Origin: Mesorhizobium sp. 131-2-1
GTDB lineage: Bacteria; Pseudomonadota; Alphaproteobacteria; Rhizobiales; Rhizobiaceae
Direction: 5' to 3'
Assembly: GCF_016756535.1 (NCBI RefSeq)
Contig: NZ_AP023247.1
Location: 3,844,501 to 3,908,500 of the forward strand
DNA: 64,000 bases
This document shows positions 9,181-21,500 of this stretch, piece after piece (the first letter of the stretch is position 1; each line of letters starts with the position of its first letter). The notes below the pieces were generated by a model that worked only from the letters and a program-made list of their open reading frames with translations, was not told where the DNA came from and did no database searches. The translations under genes were made by a program, and so were the position numbers.

Positions 9181-9693
9181 CTAGGCCAGCCACCAATCGC
9201 GGCCCGAGGGCAAGTGTTCGATGCCCGACGTGTCGACGGCGCCGAGGCGCTCCGACACGCTCTTGCCGCCGATGGCAAGCTCGGGCGCGATCTCGGCCAG
9301 GGGCGCCAGCACGAAGGCGCGCTCCAGCATGCGCGGATGCGGTACTTCCAGGCCGGTCTCATGGATGACCCGGTCGCCGAAGACCAGGATGTCGATGTCG
9401 ATCAGCCGCGGCCCCCAGCGCTCCTCACGCACGCGCTTCAGCCGGCGTTCGGCATCAAGGCAAAGATCGAGCAATTCGCGTGGCGTGAGCCCGGTCGTGA
9501 TCGTGGCGGCGGCATTGAGGAAATCGGGCTGGTCGAGCTTGCCCCAGGGCGGCGTGCGGTAGAGCGAGGAGACCGCGACGACGCTGGTCTTGTCGTCGCC
9601 ATCCAGAAGGCGGAGCGCAGCCGCCATCGACCTGGCGGGATCGCCGAGATTGCCGCCGAGGCTGAGATAGACCGTGTTATTCTGGCCAGACAA
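9181..9693 (-). CDS. folK: 2-amino-4-hydroxy-6-hydroxymethyldihydropteridine diphosphokinase
   Basis: 170 residues. Family motifs are YLSLGGNLGDP at the N-terminus, SSLYRTPPWG, and the HPPK signature ERRWGPRLIDIDIL with its metal-binding Asp pair, with IPHP-like VPHPRM behind. The enzyme transfers pyrophosphate from ATP to hydroxymethyl-dihydropterin in folate synthesis. It is the last gene of the folP-folB-folK operon. Its start overlaps the end of folB by 17 bp. Confidence 0.94.
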   Translation of the reverse strand: MSGQNNTVYLSLGGNLGDPARSMAAALRLLDGDDKTSVVAVSSLYRTPPWGKLDQPDFLNAAATITTGLTPRELLDLCLDAERRLKRVREERWGPRLIDIDILVFGDRVIHETGLEVPHPRMLERAFVLAPLAEIAPELAIGGKSVSERLGAVDTSGIEHLPSGRDWWLA

Positions 9694-10036
9694 CGGTCAC
9701 CTCGACATGGTCGAGCACGCCGGGCACGGGGGCATTCGGCTTGCGCACGGTAATCTCGGCCTTCTTGATTTGCGGAAAGCGCGCCGTCAGCGCCTTGGCC
9801 ACTTCCAGCGCCAGCGCCTCGATGAGGAAACGCCGGTGCCCGGTGATGATCTTCTCGATCACCGCGAAGGCGACGCCATAGTTGACGGTATCCTCGATCG
9901 AATCCTCGACGAGCGCCCGGCCGGGTTCGACGGTCAGCGCCGCGTCGACGTAAAAACGCTGGCCGAGCGTCTCCTCCTCGTCCAGCACGCCGTGCCGGGC
10001 AAAGAAGGCGCAGTTCTTCATGCGGATGACATACAT
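9677..10036 (-). CDS. folB: Dihydroneopterin aldolase
   Basis: 119 residues, the usual FolB length. Conserved positions include the N-terminal FFARHGVLDEE segment, a central DTVNYG stretch, and the catalytic-loop helix following the FLIEALALEVAKAL region. It converts dihydroneopterin to 6-hydroxymethyl-dihydropterin plus glycolaldehyde, the step before FolK. It starts 3 bp after the folP stop and overlaps folK, so the three genes form one tight operon. Confidence 0.94.
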   Translation of the reverse strand: MYVIRMKNCAFFARHGVLDEEETLGQRFYVDAALTVEPGRALVEDSIEDTVNYGVAFAVIEKIITGHRRFLIEALALEVAKALTARFPQIKKAEITVRKPNAPVPGVLDHVEVTVVWPE

Positions 10037-10039
10037 GGC

Positions 10040-10891
10040 TCAGCGTCCGGACGGGTCGGTTTCACGCGCCAGCATAGCATCGGCGAGCGCCAGCGCATCC
10101 ACGTTGATTGCGACATCGTGGACGCGAAAAAGATGCGCGCCTTTCAGCCTGAGAATAACACTGGTGGCCGCCGTTCCGGCGCCACGCTCGGCCGCGTCCC
10201 GCCCGGTCACCGCGCCGATGAAGCGCTTGCGCGAGGTGCCGGCCATCAACGGGTAGCCCAGCGCATGGAGCTCGGAAAACCGCGCCATCAGATCGAGGTT
10301 CTCCTCCGCCGTTTCCTTGGCGAAGCCGAAACCGGGGTCGAGCACGATCTGATCGTCGGCGATGCCGCTGGCCCGTGCGATCTCCAGCGATTTCCGCAGA
10401 AAGAAAAACTGGTCGTCGATGACGTCGGGCAGTTTCTGCCTGTCGCGCCCGGTATGCATGATGACGAGGCCGGCGCCGGTTTCGGCGGCGACGCGGGCGA
10501 TGCCCGGTTCGCGCTGCAGGCCCCAGACATCGTTGACGATATGCGCGCCGGCAGCGACGGCCAGCCTTGCAGTGTCCTCGCGATAGGTGTCGACCGAGAT
10601 CAGCGCCTCGCCGGCGCTGGCGAGCGCCTCGATGATCGGCAGGATGCGCGCCTGTTCCTCCTCGCCGGTTACCGGGGATGCGCCGGGCCTGGTCGATTCG
10701 CCGCCGATATCGATGACCGCAGCACCCTCCTCCACCATGCGGCGCGCCTGGGCGAGCGCTTCGTCGCGCCCGGCGAACAGTCCGCCATCGGAGAAACTGT
10801 CCGGCGTGACGTTGAGGATGCCGACCACCACGGCCTTGCTGCCAAGGTCGAGGTGGCGCCCATGCGCCAGCTGCCATTGCCTTGTCGTCAT
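10040..10891 (-). CDS. folP: Dihydropteroate synthase
   Basis: 283 residues. It has the pterin-binding signature ILNVTPDSFSDGG, GGESTRPGA, the INDVWG segment, DPGFGFAK, and SRKRFIGAVTG for the p-aminobenzoate and diphosphate loop. The TIM-barrel enzyme joins p-aminobenzoate to the FolK product and is the target of sulfonamides. All key motifs look intact. It is first in the folP-folB-folK operon and divergent from the DUF922 gene. Confidence 0.96.
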   Translation of the reverse strand: MTTRQWQLAHGRHLDLGSKAVVVGILNVTPDSFSDGGLFAGRDEALAQARRMVEEGAAVIDIGGESTRPGASPVTGEEEQARILPIIEALASAGEALISVDTYREDTARLAVAAGAHIVNDVWGLQREPGIARVAAETGAGLVIMHTGRDRQKLPDVIDDQFFFLRKSLEIARASGIADDQIVLDPGFGFAKETAEENLDLMARFSELHALGYPLMAGTSRKRFIGAVTGRDAAERGAGTAATSVILRLKGAHLFRVHDVAINVDALALADAMLARETDPSGR

Positions 10892-10976
10892 CGTCCGTCA
10901 ACCATCTTGTGATCCGCTGGAAATCAAATCCGTTGCGCCGAGAGCGGCCGTAACGCAAGGTGGTCGAAGAGGCAAC

Positions 10977-11597
10977 ATGATGAAACGATCGCTGACCTGC
11001 GCCCTGGTTCTCGCTTTTACCGCCTTGCCGGCGGGCGCAGCCAATCTGGTCAAGACCTACAGCTACTTCGCCATTGGCGGCCGCACGCTGGACGACATCG
11101 AGACGCAGCTTTCCAAGCACGGACCGCAGGTGAAAAGCACCGGCTCGCGGCATCCCGGAGCGACGCAGATGGCGTTCACCACCCGCGTCAGCTACGCCGA
11201 AAAACCGGGCTCCTGCCGCATCGCCGACGCCATCGTGACCGTCAAGGTCAAGGTCATCCTTCCGGAATGGCGCCGCTCGCGGAAGGCGGATGCCGACGTG
11301 AAGCTGTTCTGGGACACGCTGTCGGCCGACATCAAGCGCCATGAGGAGCGCCATGTCGAGATCGCCAAGAACCATGCCAAGCAACTCGAGGACGCGCTGA
11401 AGGCGAGCTATCCGCAAAGGACTTGCGCCGAGGCCAAGGCCAAGGCGGCCGAGATCACCGCGGCCGAGCTCGCCGGGCACGACCAGGACCAGGTGCGGTT
11501 CGACCGCGTCGAGAGCGTCAACTTCGAAAGCCGCATCCTGCGGTTGCTGCGCTACCGGATCGAGCGCATCGAGAGCGGCCAGCTGCCGCCGGCCTGA
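10977..11597 (+). CDS. DUF922 family exported protein
   Basis: 206 residues. The first of two adjacent ATGs (10977 and 10980) follows GAAGAGGC. A signal peptide covers residues 1-22 (LVLAFTALPAGA). The mature domain has the DUF922 hallmark of a predicted metalloprotease-like helix (RHEERHVEIAKNHA), an HExxH-like arrangement with Glu and His residues that could bind metal, and two cysteines. The domain is widespread in proteobacterial periplasmic proteins with undetermined function. It is divergent from folP. Confidence 0.85.
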   Translation: MMKRSLTCALVLAFTALPAGAANLVKTYSYFAIGGRTLDDIETQLSKHGPQVKSTGSRHPGATQMAFTTRVSYAEKPGSCRIADAIVTVKVKVILPEWRRSRKADADVKLFWDTLSADIKRHEERHVEIAKNHAKQLEDALKASYPQRTCAEAKAKAAEITAAELAGHDQDQVRFDRVESVNFESRILRLLRYRIERIESGQLPPA

Positions 11598-11832
11598 TTT
11601 TCGCCAACAATCGGGCGCCGGTGGCGCAAGCCAATTTCGCCGAAGCGTAGTGCCAGGCGGCAAAAAACTCCGAGCCCGGGTCGAAATCGGCCTATATGGG
11701 ACGACATATGTCAGGTTCGCAGAGGCGGACCCTGAAAGCACGAGACAACCAATCGACGCGGCGGATGCGTCGGACCGGCCGAGCCGGCCGCCCCACCCCA
11801 GGGCGCGCGCAAGCCCACGAAAGAACGAGACC

Positions 11833-13314
11833 ATGGATCAGGCTGTCGACAAGCCGGCGACAATTTCAGCGACGTCGCCGCTGACGGAGAGCGAGAAGAA
11901 CGCCATCATCGGCGGCGTGCTGTTGTCTATGCTGCTTGCGGCGCTGGACCAGACCATCGTTGCCCCGGCCATGCCGACGATGGCGCGTTTGCTCGGCCAT
12001 GCCGAATATCTGCCGTGGATCGTCACCGCCTATCTGCTCACCGCAACGGCGATGGCGCCACTTTATGGCAAGATTTCCGATGTTTATGGCCGCAGGCCAA
12101 CCCTCTACGCCGCTATCCTCATCTTTTTGGCCGGATCGCTGGTCAGCGCCATGGCGCCCAGTATGCTGGTGCTAATCGTCGGGCGCGCTATCCAGGGCGC
12201 TGGCGGCGGCGGCTTGTTCGCGCTGGCACAGACGGTGATCGGCGACCTCGTGCCGCCGCGCGAACGGGCGCGTTACGCGGCTTGGATCGCGGGCACCTGG
12301 GCTGTCGCCAGCATCGCAGGGCCGCTGCTGGGCGGCACCTTCGCCGAACATCTGCACTGGTCGCTGATCTTCTGGATCAACCTGCCGCTCGGCCTGCTGG
12401 CCATGGCGATCATCAACAAGCCGTTGAAGAAGCTGCCGATCGCGGCCAAGCATCATCGTATAGACGGGCTCGGCGCGGTGCTGCTGATCGTGGCCACTGC
12501 CCTGCTGCTGCTGGCGCTGAACTGGGGCGGCAGCGCCTACCCGTGGCTGTCGCGCGAAATCCTCGGGCTGCTCGCCTGTTCGGCGGTGATCTGGGCTGCC
12601 TTTGCGCTGAGGCTCATGCGCGCTGCCGAACCATTGATCTCGCTCGAGGTGCTCAGCAACCCTATCGTACTGGCCGGCACGCTGTCCCTGTTCCTGCTGC
12701 AGGCTGCCAATATCGGCCTGGCGGTCTATCTGCCGGTCTACCTGCAGTCGATCGTCGGGCTCTCGGCCAGTGAATCGGGCATGGCGTTGCTCGGGCTGAT
12801 GCTTGGCACTGTCGCCGGCGCGACGTTCAGCGGGCGCACGATACCGCGCTTTGTCCATTATAAGCGGATTGCCATGATCGGAGTGAGCTTCGCCATAGTC
12901 TGCCTTGGGGTGCTCAGCCTCGTCGCCGGGCATGCCTCCCTCCTGGTCGTTGAAATCCTGACGACCTGTATTGGCCTCGGCAGCGGGACGACGTTTCCGG
13001 TCGCCACTGTCTCGGTCCAGAACGCTGTCGATCAGGCGCATCTCGGTGTCGCCACGGGTGTGCTCACCTTCCTTCGCTCATTGGGCAGCGCATTGGGGGT
13101 GGCGATACTGGGCGCGGTCGCGCTGGGCTATGGCCTGCCATTGGCCGGCGAAGGCGCGCATTCAGCCGGCGCCGCCGCTTCTGCCGAAGCGTTTACGATG
13201 ATCTTCCTCGTCGCAGCGGTAATCCTGCTGATGGCGCTTGCCGCGCTCGGACTGATGCCGGAAAAGGCGCTTCGTGGCCATCCCGAGACCGCGACTCCGG
13301 TGCTGGCCGAGTAG
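11833..13314 (+). CDS. DHA2-family MFS drug:proton antiporter (EmrB/QacA type)
   Basis: 493 residues from the ATG at 11833. The in-frame sequence upstream to 11650 is Arg/Pro-rich and unlike a transporter N-terminus. About 14 transmembrane helices are predicted. Motifs include LDQTIVAPAMPTMA in helix 1 (DHA2 signature), GKISDVYGRRP between helices 2 and 3 (MFS motif A), and a Gly-rich GRAIQGAGGGG helix (motif C-like region). It probably exports lipophilic or cationic compounds. No adjacent MFP or TetR regulator is seen, so it stands alone, tail-to-tail with the reductase gene. Confidence 0.9.
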   Translation: MDQAVDKPATISATSPLTESEKNAIIGGVLLSMLLAALDQTIVAPAMPTMARLLGHAEYLPWIVTAYLLTATAMAPLYGKISDVYGRRPTLYAAILIFLAGSLVSAMAPSMLVLIVGRAIQGAGGGGLFALAQTVIGDLVPPRERARYAAWIAGTWAVASIAGPLLGGTFAEHLHWSLIFWINLPLGLLAMAIINKPLKKLPIAAKHHRIDGLGAVLLIVATALLLLALNWGGSAYPWLSREILGLLACSAVIWAAFALRLMRAAEPLISLEVLSNPIVLAGTLSLFLLQAANIGLAVYLPVYLQSIVGLSASESGMALLGLMLGTVAGATFSGRTIPRFVHYKRIAMIGVSFAIVCLGVLSLVAGHASLLVVEILTTCIGLGSGTTFPVATVSVQNAVDQAHLGVATGVLTFLRSLGSALGVAILGAVALGYGLPLAGEGAHSAGAAASAEAFTMIFLVAAVILLMALAALGLMPEKALRGHPETATPVLAE

Positions 13315-13322
13315 CAAAGCCT

Positions 13323-14764
<1,442 letters not shown>

Positions 14765-14922
14765 TTATCACCTGAAGGGGAGTTCCAGCCGAGATAATCA
14801 CTCCGGCGGACAAGTCAACTGCGGCGCGAAAACGCCGCGCCGTGACGTTTTTTCGGAAATTCAGATTGTTGTCCATGCATGTCGTTGTCGCAAAACCGCC
14901 GCGCAGTTTTGGGCGACATGCT

Positions 14923-15291
14923 TTAGCGGCTGATGGCGGCGATGAAATCGCGCACTTCCTCGATCAGGACACCGAGCCGCTTGAGGGTCTTGACGTCTTC
15001 GGGCTGGCCCTCGATTGCTGCGGCGCAATCGGCGATTGCAAAGGCCCCCACCGCGCGCGCCGAGCCTTTCAGCCCATGCGCCAGGAGCAGCCTCTCCTTG
15101 ACGTCTGCGTCGAGGATCTTGTCGTGCACGGCAAGCGCCTGTTGCACGAAGAGCGCCAGCACCTCCTGTTCGAGGGCGCGATCGCCCATAGTCTGGCGCG
15201 AAAGATGGGCGAGATCCACAGGTCGTGACCGGGCCGTTCCCGACACGTCGCCGCCGGGCATGGAAAAGGCAATGCCGCTTTCGCCGCGCAT
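14923..15291 (-). CDS. Hpt-domain histidine phosphotransfer protein
   Basis: 122 residues. The Hpt signature is AHGLKGSARAVGA with the phosphorylatable His72, inside a four-helix bundle covering about residues 40-120. The N-terminal 25 residues are not conserved-looking. Start 15291 has AGGAG 11 bases upstream, somewhat far, and the ATG at 15261 is an alternative. It carries phosphate between a hybrid kinase and a response regulator. It is divergent from the growth-pole gene across 289 bp. Confidence 0.82.
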   Translation of the reverse strand: MRGESGIAFSMPGGDVSGTARSRPVDLAHLSRQTMGDRALEQEVLALFVQQALAVHDKILDADVKERLLLAHGLKGSARAVGAFAIADCAAAIEGQPEDVKTLKRLGVLIEEVRDFIAAISR

Positions 15292-15408
15292 GGATATTGC
15301 AGCTCCTTAGGTGTCTGACTGCCTGGAAAACTAGGCGAATCCCGTAGCAAACGGGTTAATGACTGGCCTGAAAAAATGTTGACAGGGAGGCGCCGAAATC
15401 ACGTCTGC

Positions 15409-15427
15409 GTTAACCCTATATTTAAAG
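15409..15427. promoter_or_regulatory. Candidate CtrA-like site upstream of the growth-pole gene
   Basis: The sequence contains TTAA, eight bases, then TTAA (15410-15425), close to the CtrA pattern TTAA-N7-TTAA, within the divergent Hpt/growth-pole intergenic region. A CTATAT -10-like hexamer overlaps it (15416-15421). Pattern match only; the spacer is one base longer than the classic site. Confidence 0.3.
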
Positions 15428-15580
15428 TTTTACGTATCGCCCAGAATGCAGGTTTTCTTTACCCCTGTGTGTCATTACGATACGAGGGTCCATTTTCAGC
15501 CTCCTGCGTGGGATAAGACAAGCCAGAATCACGGGCCAAAATCATAAGTCCCTCGGCAGCTAGTACAGGGTAGCGAAGGC

Positions 15581-18500
15581 ATGGCGAAGAAACCAACGAC
15601 ACGAACACTCGACAACGACGTAGCCAAGGAACTCGAACGGGCGCTCGACCTGGATTTGAGTGCGGATGGCGACGGCGGCCTCGATATGGCGGCGTCGATG
15701 GAAGACCTGGAAGCGCAGATTTCAGCCGCGGCTGACGAGCTGGCGCGCGAAGGGCGCAGCCAGAAAGAGGAGCCGGCGGCCGTTCAGAATCAGAACATGT
15801 GGCCGGCACAGAACACGCAGCCGGCGGCGCAACCCAAGCCGGCCGAGTTGCGTCCGGTTGAAACGCGCAACGGCGCGCAGCCGGCCGGCTTCACCCCGGC
15901 CAATGACGACCGCCAGAAGGATTACCGCACGCTGCTGCACGGCCTCAACCGGCGCGCGTCGAGCACCATCTACTGGGTCGTGGCGTTCATTTCTCTGGCC
16001 TGGATCGCCGGCGCCGGCGGCCTGGCCAACCTCCTGTTCGGCCCGGGCATCTGGAAAATCCGCACCGCCGACCAGTTCTTCGCCCGCCCCGAGCTGATCG
16101 GCTTGGCGGTCGCGGCGATCATCCCCGTCATCCTGTTCTGGGCCTTCGCGGCCATGGTGCGCCGGGCGCAGGAGATGCGCCTTGCCGCGCAGTCGATGAC
16201 GGAAGTGGCCTTCCGTCTGGCCGAGCCGGAGAACCTGGCCCAGGACCGCGTCATGATGATCGGCCAGGCCGTGCGCCGCGAGGTTGCGGCGATGGGCGAA
16301 GGCATCGAGCGCACCCTGGCGCGCGCCGTCGAGCTGGAAACGCTGGTCCACAGCGAAGTCAACCAGATCGAACGCTCCTATTCGGAGAACGAAGCCCGTA
16401 TCCGCTCGCTGGTCGACGGTCTCGGCAGCGAGCGCGAAGCCGTCGTCACCCATGCCGAGCGCGTGCGCGCTTCGATCGCCAGCGCGCATGAGACGCTCAG
16501 GGACGAGATCGGCTCGGCCAGCGACATCATCCGCGATTCGATCCTCAATGCCTCGACCAAGCTGTCGATGACGATCAACAATTCCGGCGACACGCTGATC
16601 GACCGCATCAACGAGAGCTCGATGTCGATCTTCGATTCGGTCGAAGGCCGGCTCGATACGATCACCGACCGGCTGTCGACCTCGGGCGAGGCCTTCGCCA
16701 GCCTGCTCGACACCCGCATCGCCAAGCTGACCGACACCACAGATGGCCTCACCCGGTCGCTGACCGACCTGCTCGACGACCGCACCAGCGGCATGGTTTC
16801 GCTGCTGGGCGGTGCCGCGCGCACGCTGAGCTCCGAGTTCGAAAACAGCCTCAGCGGCATCGAGCGTACGCTGGCCGAACGCGGCCAGGCGCTGATCAGC
16901 GAATTCCAGACCCGCGCCGAGGCGCTCGACACCGGCACGCAGAAGCTCAACGCCGCGCTCGAGGCCCGCGCCCGCCAGATCAACGAGACGCTGGTCGAAC
17001 GCGCACGCGAAATCGCCCACACCTTCGCCGAGAGCAAGGACCAGCTGTCGACGATGATCGACCAGGGCAAGACCCAGATCGGCGCCGACATGGCCGACAT
17101 CATCTCGTCGACCTCGTCCATGCTCGAGGCCCGCGCCAGCGACTTCGCCGGTCGCATGGAAGCGGCCCGCCATGTTGTCTCGCGTTCCTTCGACAGCGAC
17201 ATCCAGCGGCTCGCGGATGCTCGCGTCGGCATCGAGGAAGCGGTGGAGAACCACAGCCGCAAGCTTTCGGAAAGCCGTGACCGCATGGCTGCCGCCATGC
17301 AGGCCGACCTGGCGACGTTCGCGGAGAGCCGCGCTGGCATCGACGCCGCCGTGACCGACCAGGTGCAGAAGCTGGCGGAAGGCCGCGACCTCATTGCGCG
17401 CGCGCTGGAAGACGACCTGCGTAAGGTCAACGAATCGCGCGCCGCCATTGACGCGTCGCTCGGCGCCCATCTCGAACAGCTCGAACAGGGCCGCAACAGG
17501 CTTTCGCAGGCCTTGAACGAAGACTCCGGGAAGCTCGTGCAAGCCCGTACGATCATTGATGAAATGGTCGCCGGCCATGTCGGCAAGCTGGCCGAAGGCC
17601 GCAACATATTGGCGCGTGCGCTGGAAGCCGACCTCGGCAAGCTGGCCGACAGCCGCGCCAGCATCGACGGACTGGTCGCCGGCCAGGTCGAGAAGATCGC
17701 CGAAGGACGCTCGGTGCTCGCCAAGGCGCTGGAGACCGACATCATCGGCATCAGGAGCCTGATCGAGACCCACTCCGCCAAGCTCGCCGAAGACAGGGGC
17801 GAGCTCAGCCGTTCGCTGGAGGACGACCTGTCGGGCATCAGGAACCTGATCGAGGGTCATGCCGTCAGGCTGGCCGACGACCGCAGCCTGCTGTCGCAGA
17901 CGCTCGAAGCCGACCTCGCCAAGCTGGCGGAGGGCCGCTCCAGCATCGACGGGCTGGTTGCCGGTCAGGTCGAGAAGCTCGCCGAGGGCCGCGACATCCT
18001 CAAGCGCGCGCTCGAAGCCGACATCAATACGATCAAGGGCGCTATCGCCGGTCATTCCGAGCGGGTGGCGGAAGAGCGCAGCCAGCTTTCCAAGGCCCTG
18101 GAAGCCGATCTGCAGAATGTAAACAGCCTGATCTCCGATCACACGAACCGGCTCGTCCAGGATCGCTCGACGCTGTCGCAGGCCCTGCAGGACGACCTGC
18201 AGAATGTGAACGGCATCATGGCCGATCACCAGAGCCGGCTTGTCCAGGACCGCTCGACGCTGGCCAAGGCCCTGGAGGACGACCTCGCCAAGCTGGCCGA
18301 GAGCCGCTCCAGCATCGACGGGCTGGTCGCCGGCCAGGTCGAGAAGCTCGCCGAGGGCCGGGATATCCTCAAGCGTGCGCTCGAAGCCGATCTCAACACG
18401 ATCCGGAGCGCCATTGCCGACCAGTCGCTGAAGCTGACCGACAACCGCGCCGAGTTCGCGCGGGTGCTGGAAGGTGATCTCGAGAACGTCAACAGCCTCC

Positions 18501-21500
18501 TCCAGGGCCACAGCGACAGGCTTGCCGAGGATCGCTTGGCGCTGTCCAAGGCGCTCGAGGACGATCTCGCCAAGCTGGCCGAGAGCCGCTCTAGCATCGA
18601 CGGGCTGGTCGCCGGCCAGGTCGAGAAGCTTGCCGAGGGCCGCGATATCCTCAAGCGCGCCCTGGAAGCGGACCTGCAGAAGCTCGCCGCGGGCCGCAGC
18701 GAGATCGACGACATCATCGCCGGTCATGTCGGCAAGCTGGCCGAAGGCCGCGACATGCTGTCCCGTGCGCTGGAAGACGATCTGGCGAAGCTCGTCGACA
18801 CGCGCAAGGACGTCGACCGTTCGCTCTCCGGCCATATCGACCAGATCGCGGCCCGCAGCGGCGACATCTCGGCGACGATCGCCGCCGATGTCGAAAAGAT
18901 CGAGCAGGCGTTCAACCGGCAGACCGGCATCATTGAGGAACGCGCCGGAACCATGGAGCGTGCACTGTCGACCGGCGTCGACAATGTCCGCAACGTGCTG
19001 GAGAAGAGCGCTGTCTTCGTTGCCGGCGCCCTGCGCGAGAAGGTCATGGAGGTCACCAGCGCCCTTCACGAGCAGGCAGGTCAGGCCTTCAGCGACGCCG
19101 ACCGCAAGATCGCCGAACGCGCAGAACAGACCTCGTCGGCCCTGCTCGCCAGGGCCGAGGACATCGCGCGCGCCTTCGAGGACGCCGATCGTCGCCTGCA
19201 TGCGCGTGCCGAGGATACCACCAGCGCGCTGATTGCCCGGCACGACGATATATCGAGCTCGATGCTCGCCCGTGCCCAGGAGACCGCCGATCAGCTGGCC
19301 GCACGCGCCAGCGAGATCGCAGGCACCTTCGACGCGGCGGACCAGAAGCTGGTTGCCCGTGCGGTCGAGACGGCGCAGTCGCTGGCGGCGCGCGCCGGCG
19401 ACATCCTGCGCAACTTCGAGGGCGCCGACGAACGGCTGAGCATGCGCATCGGCGAATCGGCCGAAGCGCTTGCCGCGCGCGCTTCGGATCTCGGCCGCAT
19501 CTTCGATGCCGCCGACCAGCATCTGATCTCGCGCATCGCCGAGGGTTCGGAAGCCCTGTCGTCGCGTGCGTCCGAGATCGCCCGCATCTTCGACGACGCG
19601 GACCAACGTCTGGTCACCCGCATCGCCGACAGCACCGCCACGATCGGCAGCCATGCCGAGACCATCGTCGGAGCCTTCGCCAGCACCGAGCAACGGGTTG
19701 CCGACCGCTCCCGCCAGACCGGCCAAGAATTGGCCGTCCACGCCCGCGAGATCGAGCAGGCGCTGGCCGGCGCAGACGAGCGCCTGGCGTCGAATGCCGC
19801 GGCGACGGCCGCCCGAATCGAGGAGCAGCTCTCGGGAGTCGAGAACCGCCTCGCCCATACCGCGGAAGCGATGGGCCAGAAGCTGAACGAGCAGGTCTCG
19901 GGCGCCGAGGCGCAACTTATTTCGCGCGCCAATGTGATCGCGGAGACCTTCACCGCGGTCGGTCAGCATATCGGCCAGAGCACCAACGACGCCGCCAAGA
20001 CCATCGGCGCCAACACCCGCGAGCTCAACACGATGCTCGCGGCGCGCTCGGCCGAGATGTCGCGGATCCTCGACGAGACGGCCAAGCCGCTGGTCGAGCG
20101 CTTCGCCCAGGGCGGCTCGGAGCTGCAGCGGAGCATGGAAGAGGTCACCGAGCGGGCGACCGAGAAGCTGCGCAGTGAAAACGCAGCCCTCGTCAACGCG
20201 CTCGCCAGCCGCACGGCCGAGACCCTGTCGGCTGTCGAAGGCGCGCGTTCGACGCTCGCCGACAGCGTCGCCGAGCTCATCGGCCGCTTGAGCACCTCCA
20301 GCGCCCAGCTCGGTCAGCTGATCGATCAAGCGGCGGTCAATCTCGGCCATGTCGAGGAGCGGCTCACCGGAAGCACGCAGAGCTTCGCGACGACCACGGA
20401 AAAGGCCGCGCAGACCTTCGCCAGCTCGGCGCGCCTGGTCGATTCCAACACGAGCCGGCTCACCGACCTGTCGTCGGCCACGCTGCGCGAGGTCGCATCG
20501 ATCGCCACCAAGTTCGACGAGCACAGCCGGTTGCTCTCCAGCGCCTCGGACCTGCTCAGCTCCGCGCAGAGCAATCTCGAGCACACGCTGGAGCGGCAGT
20601 CGTCGCTGGACGACCTTGCCGTCGGCCTGGTCAAGAAGTCGGAAGATCTCGAAAAGGTCATGCGCTCGTTCGAGAACCTGGTCGGCCAGACCATGCAGAA
20701 CGCCGAGGGCCGAACCATGGAATCGGCGGAAAAAATTCGCACTGCCATCGCCGAGGTCGTCGAGTCGGCGACGAAGCGCTTCGCCGACGCGACCGAGGAG
20801 ATGCGGCGCACCGCCGGCTCGATCAAGAGCGAGCTGGACCTCACCCGCGCCGAACTCAAGAAGGGCGTCATCGAGATGCCGGAAGAGGCCAAGGAATCGA
20901 CCTCGGCCATCCGCCGCGCCGTTTCCGAGCAGATCAACGCGCTCAAGGAGCTCTCCGACATCGTCGCGAAGTCCGGCCGCAGCGGCAGCGACTCCTCGGA
21001 GCCGCGCAGCCTACGCCCGGCGCCGCAGGCGCCGGCCCGTCCGGCAGAGCCGCCGCGCCGTCCGCCGGCGCCGCCACAGCCCGAGCGCCGGGCTCCACAG
21101 GCGCCGTTGGCTGAAACGACCTTGCGCGGCACGCTCGACCTCGATCGTCCCGCCGAGGCCCCGCTCCGCGAACCCAATGGCCGCACGCCGCAAGGCGGCT
21201 GGGTGCGCGATCTCCTGACTGGAGCGTCGCGCGAGGAGGACCTCAGGCCGGCCGCTCCGGCGGAAGCGCCGCGTCCGGCTCCGGCCCAGCGCTCGCCGCT
21301 GCATGTCGTGGAATCGCTCAACTCGCTGTCGGTCGACATCGCGCGCGCCATCGACCACGACGCCTCGATCGAGCTGTGGAACCGTTATCGCCGCGGCGAG
21401 CGCGACGTGTTCACTCGGCGCCTCTATACGCTGAAGGGCCAGCAGACCTTCGACGAGATCCGCCGCAAGTACCAGGCCGAGGCCGAGTTCCGTGCCGCCG

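Noticed and set aside
10062..11834. A 590-codon minus-strand frame covering folP and the DUF922 gene
   Set aside because: It overlaps two clear genes in other frames and has no recognisable domain; it is a GC-skew artefact.
14821..14838. GCGGCG-CGAAAA-CGCCGC hairpin as a terminator
   Set aside because: The stem is only 6 bp, the T-run is 10 bp away, and no plus-strand gene ends here.
17246..18826. Regularly spaced similar DNA units that could be read as a CRISPR array
   Set aside because: The units are in-frame coding repeats with conserved protein pattern, of 108 or 87 bp, without unique spacers or cas genes.
15722..20584. A 1620-codon open frame on the minus strand across the growth-pole gene
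   Set aside because: It is an antisense shadow caused by regular repeats and GC-rich codons. Its product is low-complexity and the plus-strand frame has transmembrane helices, coiled-coil repeats and a conserved end.
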